DNA of 53,893 bases. It comes from JAWKTM01 sp041399085 (GTDB lineage: Bacteria; Planctomycetota; Planctomycetia; Pirellulales; Pirellulaceae). The stretch's first letter is position 1. Every line of letters starts with the position of its first letter. The notes under the pieces were generated by a model that did not search any database, was not told the DNA's origin, and was given only the letters and a program-made list of their open reading frames with translations. Shown piece after piece: positions 35,664 to 42,855 of this stretch. The stretch is taken from positions 1 through 53,893 of the forward strand of contig JAWKTM010000052.1 of the NCBI GenBank assembly GCA_041399085.1, read 5' to 3'. A program made the position numbers and the translations under genes.

Positions 35664-36863
35664 ATGCCCGCCAAAAAGAAAATGGATCGAAAATCCGCTA
35701 AGCCAACCGGACCGAAATCGGCTGGCGGCGTCAGCGGGCGACCTCGTGCTCAGGCTCCACGGCCGTCGGTCGCTAATCGAAGCGATGCGCGAGACAAAGC
35801 CGAGGGCGAGCGACTGCAAAAGCTCTTGGCATCCGCCGGACTTGGAAGCCGTCGCGAGTGCGAAGAGTTGATTACGACCGGCCGTGTGGAAGTGAACAGG
35901 CAGGTTGTGAGCGAATTGGGAGCCCGAGCGAACCCAACGGCGGACGAGATTCGGGTGGATGGCGAACCGTTGCGATTGGGACGCCGCGTGACGTACATGT
36001 TGAATAAGCCGCCCGGCGTTGTTTGCACGAACAACGATCCGTCGGGGCGAGCTCGGGCCGTCGACTTGATCGATTCACGCGACCGATTGTTCACGATCGG
36101 TCGGCTCGATCGCAGCAGCGAGGGGCTAATCCTCGTCACGAACGACGGCGAGCTGGCGAATCGCTTGACTCATCCCCGTTATGGCGTTGCGAAAACTTAT
36201 CGCGTCGAAGTCGCTGGTCACCCGACGCCGGAGGAACTACGGCCGCTGCGCGAAGGTGTCCGTCTGGCGGAAGGTGTTGTTAAGGTCGAAGGATTGAAGA
36301 TTCGTCGGCGTTTCGGCAAGTCAACGGAATTGGAGTTGGTGCTGACGGAAGGCCTCAACCGCGAAATTCGGCGGATGTTGGCCAAGGTCGGGCACAAGGT
36401 GTTGCGGCTGACTCGTGTCGCGATCGGACGGTTGATGCTAGGCGAATTGCCGACGGGAGCATATCGCGAGTTGAGCGGCAAGGATCTGCAACTGATTTCC
36501 GATGACGGAACCCGCGGTACGCGAACCAAACGGTCCGCTCCCAAACGCAACCGAGCCGCCAGCCGGCCTGGAAGCGGAGCTGGTCATAGCCGCCTCGCGA
36601 AGGCGAGTGGTACGAGGAGTACCGATGGCAAAGACTCAGCCAAGCGAAAGCGACCCGCCGGAAAGGGTGACAGCGCGGTTAGTCGCGGAAAATCGACAAA
36701 GCAGCAACGACGTGTCGGTGCTGTGATTTCCTATGACGACGAGTCCCAGGTTGCGGCGAACGAACCGAATGCAAATCAGTCGGCAAATACGGGCGGCAAA
36801 ACGCACCGGCCGCGGCGACCTCTGGGGCAGCAAGCTCGACGCAAGGGAAAGCGCCAGTCATGA
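35664..36863 (+). CDS. rluB: 23S rRNA pseudouridine synthase, RsuA/RluB family
   Basis: Isomerises a uridine of large-subunit rRNA, at position 2605 in the RluB branch. The 399-aa product starts at ATG 35664 and has an unusual basic 45-residue N-terminal tail (MPAKKKMDRKSAKPTGPKSA). The S4 RNA-binding domain (ERLQKLLASAGLGSRRECEE) follows. The catalytic GRLDRSSEGLIL, with the Asp, and the downstream KTYRVEVAGHP and LTEGLNREIRRMLAKVGH are intact. A basic C-terminal extension of about 120 residues (RTKRSAPKRNRAASRPGSGA) follows and is disordered; it probably binds RNA. Its stop overlaps the pyrK start (ATGA at 36860). Confidence 0.9.
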   Translation: MPAKKKMDRKSAKPTGPKSAGGVSGRPRAQAPRPSVANRSDARDKAEGERLQKLLASAGLGSRRECEELITTGRVEVNRQVVSELGARANPTADEIRVDGEPLRLGRRVTYMLNKPPGVVCTNNDPSGRARAVDLIDSRDRLFTIGRLDRSSEGLILVTNDGELANRLTHPRYGVAKTYRVEVAGHPTPEELRPLREGVRLAEGVVKVEGLKIRRRFGKSTELELVLTEGLNREIRRMLAKVGHKVLRLTRVAIGRLMLGELPTGAYRELSGKDLQLISDDGTRGTRTKRSAPKRNRAASRPGSGAGHSRLAKASGTRSTDGKDSAKRKRPAGKGDSAVSRGKSTKQQRRVGAVISYDDESQVAANEPNANQSANTGGKTHRPRRPLGQQARRKGKRQS

Positions 36864-37738
36864 GCAGTCCTCTTCACGCGGCCTATTATGCCGACCAAGC
36901 GATCCAAGTGACGGCCGAAGTCGTTGCCAATCGGCAGATGGCGCGAGACACGTTTCGCATTCGTTTTCGAGCCCCCGAGATGGCTCGCCTCATCACGCCT
37001 GGACAGTTTCTGATGCTTCGGTTGTCCGGTTGTAATGATCCGCTCATTGGTCGGCCATTGGCTTTGTATGACACGGTCGTAGGTGAATCGAGCGAACCGT
37101 GGGGCGTGGATGTGGTTTATCTGGTTAAGGGAAAGCTTACGACTCGGCTCGCACAACTCCGCGAAGGCCAGCAATTAGATGTGTGGGGCCCGCTTGGAAA
37201 TGGGTTTCTGCCACAAGCGAGTGAACATCTTGTTATGGTTGCTGGCGGAATCGGCCAGACGCCGTTCATGGCGCTGGCACGCGAGTATCTCGGTTTACGC
37301 AAGTATGGTGCGGCTGAGCGAGAAACACAGATGGCTCGACAGGTGACGCTGTGTTATGGAGCGCGTTCCGCCGATTATTTGTCGGGTGTGGAAGACTTCG
37401 AGCAGTTGGGTGTCGACGTGCGGATCGCCACGGATGATGGTTCTCGCGGACGCCGTGGCTTTGTCACGGATGAACTTCGCCAAGTTCTGGATTCCTCGCA
37501 ACTCGCCTGCCGGATCGTATGTTGTGGACCGGAGCCCATGATGGAAGCTGTCGCCGAATTGGCTCGTGAACGGAACGTGCCGTGCCAAGTGTCGCTGGAG
37601 ACTCCGATGGCTTGTGGTATCGGTATCTGTTTTACATGTGTTGCTAAAGTCCGTGATGAAACGGGCGATTGGGATTACAAGCGGACGTGTGTCGAAGGAC
37701 CCGTGTTCGACGCCGCCAAGATCGATTGGTCGATTTAG
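36860..37738 (+). CDS. pyrK: Dihydroorotate dehydrogenase electron transfer subunit
   Basis: PyrK is the FAD and 2Fe-2S subunit that passes electrons from PyrD-B to NAD+ in pyrimidine synthesis. The 292-aa product overlaps rluB by four bases (ATGA). It shows the FAD-binding RPLALYD, the NAD-binding GGIGQTPFMALA and CCGPEPMMEAVAEL. The iron-sulphur cysteines are in ETPMACGIGICFTC and, further on, in YKRTC. It is slightly longer than average, with an extra loop near residues 145-155. The cognate PyrD is not in the window. Its coupling to rluB is odd, since the two share no pathway. Confidence 0.88.
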   Translation: MSSPLHAAYYADQAIQVTAEVVANRQMARDTFRIRFRAPEMARLITPGQFLMLRLSGCNDPLIGRPLALYDTVVGESSEPWGVDVVYLVKGKLTTRLAQLREGQQLDVWGPLGNGFLPQASEHLVMVAGGIGQTPFMALAREYLGLRKYGAAERETQMARQVTLCYGARSADYLSGVEDFEQLGVDVRIATDDGSRGRRGFVTDELRQVLDSSQLACRIVCCGPEPMMEAVAELARERNVPCQVSLETPMACGIGICFTCVAKVRDETGDWDYKRTCVEGPVFDAAKIDWSI

Positions 37739-37824
37739 ACGATCCGTTGTAAAAGATGAAATGATGGAATTAGCTGGAGGCGAACTTCCACTGCAATTCC
37801 TATTTGAAGTGATTAGGTAGCGAA

Positions 37825-38577
37825 GTGTCTCGAATATTCTCCGCGCTGGCGGCAGTTGCCCTAGCACTGCTGGTTACCAATATAGTGATTGGTCTCTCGT
37901 TCGGAGACTATAACGGCATGACGTTGCGCTGGCTGGCGCTGACCCGGGATGTGCGCGAAGCGGACCTGCGCGAACGCCAGTCGCGTGGCGAAGTGGACGC
38001 GGTGAATTTGACGAACGAAAGTCTAGCCGAAGCGCGGTCCGAACTTGCGGAGCTTGATCCTGCGTTCAAATGGGCGAGTAGTTGGAAGAACTTTCATTTC
38101 ATGTTCGGAGTCTTCGCAGGTTTAGTAACGCTGTTGGTTAATGCCGTGGCCGTGACCTACTTCATTGGAACCAGTCGTTGGTGCCGGGAAGTCGTGGACG
38201 CATATGGCATCGATGATTCGCCCGCGGACGAAAGTGTGCGACTGAAACGACGGACTTTCCCTTGGGCCGTGACCGGCATGCTCACCATGGTCGCGATCGC
38301 TGCCTTAGGAGCGGCTTCGGATCCGACCGGCAGCGTGCCCAACTCACAAAATTGGGTAATGGTTCACAGGATTGTGGCCATTGTGGGAACGGCCATCATT
38401 GGATGGGCGTTTTGGAATCAAGCTCATAACGTGAAGACGAATCACGGACTGATTGAGCTAATCCTGGCCGATGTGCGACGCGTGCGACGCGACCGAGGCA
38501 TGGAGGATTTGGCGAACGATCATCCGTCGGCTCTTTCGGACGTTGCGGCGAATGCCGCTGAACGCACCGTGAGCTAG
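37825..38577 (+). CDS. Hypothetical membrane protein
   Basis: GTG 37825 with TAGGTAGCGAA before it. The 250-aa protein has a signal-anchor at residues 6-27 and further membrane segments near 92-115 (FMFGVFAGLVTLLVNAVAVT), 150-170 and 180-200. Between the first two is a charged periplasmic or cytoplasmic loop (ADLRERQSRGEVDAVNLTNE). The C-terminal tail is soluble and charged. I know it only as a conserved planctomycete hypothetical. It lies between pyrK and dtd on the same strand, which may form an operon with them. Confidence 0.6.
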   Translation: MSRIFSALAAVALALLVTNIVIGLSFGDYNGMTLRWLALTRDVREADLRERQSRGEVDAVNLTNESLAEARSELAELDPAFKWASSWKNFHFMFGVFAGLVTLLVNAVAVTYFIGTSRWCREVVDAYGIDDSPADESVRLKRRTFPWAVTGMLTMVAIAALGAASDPTGSVPNSQNWVMVHRIVAIVGTAIIGWAFWNQAHNVKTNHGLIELILADVRRVRRDRGMEDLANDHPSALSDVAANAAERTVS

Positions 38578-38673
38578 ACGGCTTGCCCACTTTGCCCGCG
38601 GCTTCACAGGTGGTTTAGCGCCAAGTTTGGCGTCGCGTGTAATTGTTGTTCGTTTCACGCCGAGGAGATTCTT

Positions 38674-39123
38674 ATGCGGGCTTGTGTGCAGCGGGTCAGT
38701 AGCGCAAGTGTCACCGTGGACCAGCAGGTTGTTGGTCGAATCGACCGTGGTCTGGTTGTTCTGCTGGGAGTCGGACAGGCAGATACGCAAGAAGATGCGC
38801 GGCAACTCGCTGACAAGATTACCAGCTTGCGAATATTCGAAGACGATGCCGGGAAGATGAACCGGTCGATCATTGAAGCCAGCGGATCGATGTTGGTCGT
38901 CAGCCAGTTCACTTTGTTCGGTGACTGTCGCAAGGGGCGTCGTCCCAGTTTCACTCAGGCGGCTCCGCCGGAAGTGGCCGACGCCTTATACCAAGCGTTC
39001 GTGGCGTCGGTGGGAGCCCAAGGTGTTCGAGTTGAAACGGGAGTGTTTCGCGCACATATGGATGTGGCCTTAGTGAACGACGGCCCCGTGACAATTTTGC
39101 TGGATACCACCCGATTGTTTTAA
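38674..39123 (+). CDS. dtd: D-aminoacyl-tRNA deacylase
   Basis: Removes D-amino acids (and some glycine) mischarged to tRNA. The 149-aa product starts at ATG 38674 with GAGGAGA just upstream, and has the full family length. It carries the core SQFTLFGDCRKGRRPSF and the C-terminal NDGPVTILLDT, with the Gly-Pro pair and its Thr that shape the active site. Cross-subunit features typical of the dimer are present. It is convergent with the PEP-hydrolase-family gene, with only 15 bp between the stops. Confidence 0.95.
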   Translation: MRACVQRVSSASVTVDQQVVGRIDRGLVVLLGVGQADTQEDARQLADKITSLRIFEDDAGKMNRSIIEASGSMLVVSQFTLFGDCRKGRRPSFTQAAPPEVADALYQAFVASVGAQGVRVETGVFRAHMDVALVNDGPVTILLDTTRLF

Positions 39124-39138
39124 GCCATCGATATTGCG

Positions 39139-39975
39139 CTATCGGCGAAAGTGAAGTTCGCCAAACTCTCGCACGCGATTGGCGATCGCTGGTTCGACTG
39201 GTAAACGTTCCATGCTGCTTGCGCCATAGAATCCAACAATTCCTTCCGTGTTGTCCAAGATATACTGAGCGTCCGCTGGCTCGGCGATCGGACCACCATG
39301 GCACAACACCAGGATATCTGGATTCTCTCGCTTGGCCGCGTCATGCATGGCTTGAACACGTCGAGCGGATTCTTCTAGGGTCAGAGCCGTCTCCGCGCCA
39401 ATCGAGCCCTTGGTCGTTAGTCCCATGTGTGGAATGAGAATATCCGCACCGGCTTTAGCCATGGCGGCGGCTTCGTCGGGATTGAAGCAGTATGGAGTTG
39501 TCAATAGGTTCATCTCGCGCGCCGTCCGTATCAGATCCACCTCCAAACCATAACCCATCCCCGTCTCTTCCAGGTTTTGCCGAAACTGACCGTCGATTAA
39601 GCCAACGGTGGGGAAGTTTTGTATGCCGGAGAAGCCCGCGGCATCCACTTCACGCAGGAACAGTTTCATAACGCGAAACGGGTCGGTCCCACACACACCG
39701 GCGAGTACGGGGGTGCGCGGAACAACCGGGATTACTTCGCGAGCCATCTCCATGACAATCGCGTTGGCATCTCCGTAAGGCATCATGCCCGAAAGCGACC
39801 CTCGGCCAGCCATGCGAAAGCGGCCGGAGTTGTAGATCACTAACAGGTCAATGCCGCCAGCTTCCGACATCTTAGCGCTAATTCCCGTTCCAGCGCCACC
39901 GCCAATGATCGGTTGCCCGGCCGCGACTTTGTCTCGCAGACGTGACAGAATCGCCTGTCGCGAAAAAAGTGCCAT
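39139..39975 (-). CDS. Phosphoenolpyruvate hydrolase-family TIM-barrel protein
   Basis: A 278-aa TIM barrel from ATG 39975 with GGGAGA upstream; the longer frame to 40026 has no ribosome-binding site. It has the family signature GGGAGTGISAKMSEAGGIDL, then NSGRFRMAGRGSLSGMMPYG, PVLAGVCGTDPF, SGIQNFPTVGLIDG and LVLCHGGPIAEPADAQYIL. The family was annotated as PEP hydrolase or TIM-barrel signal-transduction protein; its reaction is not firmly established. It is regularly linked with Tm-1-like proteins, and one is 0.6 kb upstream on the same strand, separated here only by a damaged Uma2 gene. Confidence 0.88.
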   Translation of the reverse strand: MALFSRQAILSRLRDKVAAGQPIIGGGAGTGISAKMSEAGGIDLLVIYNSGRFRMAGRGSLSGMMPYGDANAIVMEMAREVIPVVPRTPVLAGVCGTDPFRVMKLFLREVDAAGFSGIQNFPTVGLIDGQFRQNLEETGMGYGLEVDLIRTAREMNLLTTPYCFNPDEAAAMAKAGADILIPHMGLTTKGSIGAETALTLEESARRVQAMHDAAKRENPDILVLCHGGPIAEPADAQYILDNTEGIVGFYGASSMERLPVEPAIANRVREFGELHFRR

Positions 39976-39986
39976 GTTGTGTCTCC

Positions 39987-40523
39987 CTAGGTGAATTGTC
40001 TGGTCACGAGCCAAATCGTCGCGCAAACTCGCCAGACCAAATATTCTTGAACGTTCATGCCGCGGTAGAGGTCTCGCTTCGTGTGAAGATCGAAACTCAC
40101 ACCGCTGGATGCCACTTCGGCCACCAACTCAGGCGCTCCACGAATGTAGTCGTCTTCGTCAATGACTGCATGTCCGCCGCAATCGGGGGCCAGCATCATC
40201 AAGGCATCAGGCTGGCATTCGTTGAAATCATCCAGTCGTACGGAAGGGTTGTCGGCGACCATCACGCCGGGAGTGTCCATCTCATACATCGACAGCCAAG
40301 CAATGAGTTTCGCATGAGGTCGGCCATGTTGATAAAACCGAACGGCGGCCGACAAGTGAACAACTTCATGTATGAGTTCAGCTTTCTTTAGATTGGAACA
40401 AGCGGCGTAGCGGCGTTCAAACTCGGCGCGAGTTAAATGATCACCGGGTTCAAGCAACGGAACTGGTTTGCCTGAATGACAAGTATCGGTGAAATGGGAA
40501 GGGGTTTGCGCGTCGGTCGACAT
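39987..40523 (-). CDS. Uma2-family protein (copy 3), C-terminally truncated
   Basis: The start is ATG 40523 (178 aa). The Uma2 core is visible: CSNLKKAELIHEVVHLSAAV, VRLDDFNECQPDALMMLAPD and RGAPELVAEVASSGVSFDLH, ending in DLYRGMNVQEYLVWRVCATI. Family members continue for another 30-50 residues past that point, so the C-terminus is missing. Only 11 bp separate the stop from the start of the PEP-hydrolase gene, which suggests a deletion or insertion boundary here. The catalytic acid in the RGAPELVAEV motif is present. It separates the Tm-1-like and PEP-hydrolase genes. Confidence 0.8.
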   Translation of the reverse strand: MSTDAQTPSHFTDTCHSGKPVPLLEPGDHLTRAEFERRYAACSNLKKAELIHEVVHLSAAVRFYQHGRPHAKLIAWLSMYEMDTPGVMVADNPSVRLDDFNECQPDALMMLAPDCGGHAVIDEDDYIRGAPELVAEVASSGVSFDLHTKRDLYRGMNVQEYLVWRVCATIWLVTRQFT

Positions 40524-40565
40524 GTCTATTCCCGATAGTATCGAGTCGCTTGTGCTTGAGTTGCT

Positions 40566-41780
40566 CTAATTTGGTTTTGTTAGGAGAGATAAGAGTTGTC
40601 GCGCTGCCGCTTCGGCGAATTCAGGTGCATTGATGTGGCGATCCAGTTCCATGATATCCAAGTTGCCGCGATCCTGTCGAATTGAAGCGAACAACGCTTC
40701 GCGGGCGATTGGATCATCGAAGGGTTGCCCTAGCTGGTCGATGGCGGAGACTCCTTGAAGCGGAAGCAGGATTGTCGCCGGTCCGCGCGATGTCGCGACC
40801 TTTTGGGCGATTTCACGGCCGATACTAGAATTCTCCTCGGCAGTGGTGCGCATCAGCGTGACGGTATCATTGTGTTGGTAGAACTTTCTTCCGGCGAATC
40901 GACCAGGAACGGTATCCGCCGCTCCGAAGTTCACCATGTCGGTGGCTCCGACCGAAACGACTTGCGGTACGCCATGACGTGCCGCGGCGAGTAGTCGGTC
41001 GGGGCCGGCGCTCAAAACTCCGCCGACCAATTCATCGGCTAGTTCCGTGGTTGTGATATCCAACACACCGGCAATTAGGCCATCCTCAATCAAAGACTCC
41101 ATCGCGCGACCGCCGCTTCCGGTTGCATGAAAGACCAGAACCTCATAACCGGCGTTTTCCAACAATTGTCGCGCGTGCTGAACACAAGGCGTGGTCACTC
41201 CGAACATGGTCGCGGCGATCAACGGTCGGTCGTCGGGAGGATTCTCGACTTTGTGAGACACCATTCCGGCCATCGCATGGGCGGCATTTCCAAGCACGCG
41301 TCGACTAATACGGTTGATGCCCGCAATATCCACGACGCTGTTTAGCATCATGATATCCTTGTCGCCCACGTAAGGTCGGACTTGGCCCGAAGCCAGTGTG
41401 CTCACCATCAGTTTCGGCAGGCCGATCGGCAATGCTCGCATCGCGGCCGTGCCGATGGTTGTGCCTGCAGAGCCGCCGATGGCAATGACGCCCGCCACAC
41501 GTTGCGATTCGAACTCGGAACGAAGCAGGCTTGCCACGCCGCTCGCCGCGGCGGCGATGGCCTGGCCGCGGTCGGCTCGGTCTCGCAACTGGTCGAGCGA
41601 TACTTCGGCTGCCGCGAAGACTTGGTCTCGAGTAATATCCGCGGAAAACGTGGGAGTGCCCATACAACCAACATCTACCACCGTCACGGGCAGCGATAAT
41701 TCGCTGAGCCGCTGGCGTAGAAAGTGGGCCTCATGTCCCTTGGTATCCAGAGTGGCGATGAGGTAAATACTATGTTGCAT
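40566..41780 (-). CDS. Tm-1-like ATP-binding domain protein (UPF0261)
   Basis: The 404-aa product starts at ATG 41780 (MQHSIYLIATLDTKGHEAHF). It shows the Rossmann-like first part with VIAIGGSAGTTIGTAAMRAL, the nucleotide-binding stretch FHATGSGGRAMESLIEDGL, and the C-terminal VVSVGATDMVNFGAADTVPG. The family is related to the tomato Tm-1 virus-resistance inhibitor domain, and its bacterial reaction is unknown. Its usual neighbour, the PEP-hydrolase-like TIM barrel, is downstream. The aldolase gene upstream ends 110 bp away on the same strand, so these genes may be one transcriptional unit. Confidence 0.88.
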   Translation of the reverse strand: MQHSIYLIATLDTKGHEAHFLRQRLSELSLPVTVVDVGCMGTPTFSADITRDQVFAAAEVSLDQLRDRADRGQAIAAAASGVASLLRSEFESQRVAGVIAIGGSAGTTIGTAAMRALPIGLPKLMVSTLASGQVRPYVGDKDIMMLNSVVDIAGINRISRRVLGNAAHAMAGMVSHKVENPPDDRPLIAATMFGVTTPCVQHARQLLENAGYEVLVFHATGSGGRAMESLIEDGLIAGVLDITTTELADELVGGVLSAGPDRLLAAARHGVPQVVSVGATDMVNFGAADTVPGRFAGRKFYQHNDTVTLMRTTAEENSSIGREIAQKVATSRGPATILLPLQGVSAIDQLGQPFDDPIAREALFASIRQDRGNLDIMELDRHINAPEFAEAAARQLLSLLTKPN

Positions 41781-41890
41781 GGGATCGGAGTTGTTGGTGC
41801 GCGTGACGGCAAATTAAAGCGTCGATGCGAATCATTGTGCGACGCGGAGAATCCACATTTCCTCGATTGCAGTGATTGTGGATCAGATCT

Positions 41891-42688
41891 CTAGTATCGC
41901 ACCACATCTCCCGTTTCGCGGTTTGGAAATACGCGATGAACAATTTCCGTGGCACGTTGGGTCATCATCCGTAGATCGCTGCCAATTGCCAGGAACTGCA
42001 TGCCTTGTTCGACGCGAGCCAGAGCTGAATCAGGATCCATTGCGTGAATCCCAGTTGGGGTGCCAACCTTCTTGCCAGCGGCAATGACGCGCTGAATCAT
42101 CGTTTCGTGTTGTTCGGCCGTGGGGAAAGTGCCATCGGGCTGTCGCATCTGAAAACGCAGGTCGTTCGGACCGATAAAGATCGCGTCGACGCCTGGCAGA
42201 CTGTATATGGCTTCAGCGTTCTCGACGCCGGTTGGACTTTCGGTTTGCAGCACGACGAGGATTTCGTCATTCGCTCGCTGATAATACTCGCCAGCGGCGG
42301 CGTCGAAATTCATCGCGTTCATGCCGCCACCCACGCTGCGATTGCCTTCGGGCGGGTACTTCGCCGCGGCGATGGCTACCTTCGCCTGCTCGACCGTGTC
42401 GACCATTGGAACCACAATTCCCCAAGCGCCGGCGTCCAACACACGTTTGATGAAGTGATGATTGCCTTCGGGAACTCGCGCTAGTGGTATACAGCCGGCG
42501 TCGGCGATCGCGCCGAATATCATCGTCGCTTGTTGCCAATCAATCGCCGAATGTTCGATATCCAAAGTCAGCCAGTCGAAGCCGAGGCGGGCCAAGACAC
42601 GCGTGGCGTATAGATCGCCCAAGGAAAGCCAAGTGCCAAAAGTGGGTTCGCCACGGCGAAGCTTTTGTTTGACTGGATTCGTTCTCAT
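41891..42688 (-). CDS. HpcH/HpaI-family aldolase
   Basis: Class II pyruvate aldolase family, cleaving 4-hydroxy-2-oxo acids such as 2,4-dihydroxyhept-2-enedioate. The 265-aa product starts at ATG 42688 (MRTNPVKQKLRRGEPTFGTW) with AGGAA upstream; the extension to 42814 has no ribosome-binding site. The metal and substrate motifs are WLTLDIEHSAIDWQ, the Arg in LARVPEGN, the Glu in VLQTESPTGV, and IFIGPNDL. The specific substrate is not determined. It is preceded by the VWA gene's terminator, so it likely begins the transcript that continues to the Tm-1-like gene. Confidence 0.9.
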   Translation of the reverse strand: MRTNPVKQKLRRGEPTFGTWLSLGDLYATRVLARLGFDWLTLDIEHSAIDWQQATMIFGAIADAGCIPLARVPEGNHHFIKRVLDAGAWGIVVPMVDTVEQAKVAIAAAKYPPEGNRSVGGGMNAMNFDAAAGEYYQRANDEILVVLQTESPTGVENAEAIYSLPGVDAIFIGPNDLRFQMRQPDGTFPTAEQHETMIQRVIAAGKKVGTPTGIHAMDPDSALARVEQGMQFLAIGSDLRMMTQRATEIVHRVFPNRETGDVVRY

Positions 42689-42792
42689 CGGAATTCCTGC
42701 GTCGCGGAGGGAGACGGAAAAGCGTCCATTGTAACGCGTCGATTGTGGCTGGCGACGACTGCTCACGTATTTCCAGTGCGAAGCTGCGTCGC

Positions 42793-42828
42793 GAAAAACG
42801 AAAGGCCGACTCAATCGAGCCGGCCTTC
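42793..42828 (-). terminator. Intrinsic terminator after the VWA gene
   Basis: The arms AAGGCCGACTC and GAGCCGGCCTT pair over 10 of 11 bp around a short loop, and the minus strand continues into TTTCGTTTTT. It lies 28 bp after the stop of the VWA gene. Confidence 0.85.
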
Positions 42829-42855
42829 GTAATGTCTCTAGTTATCGAGCGGAAA

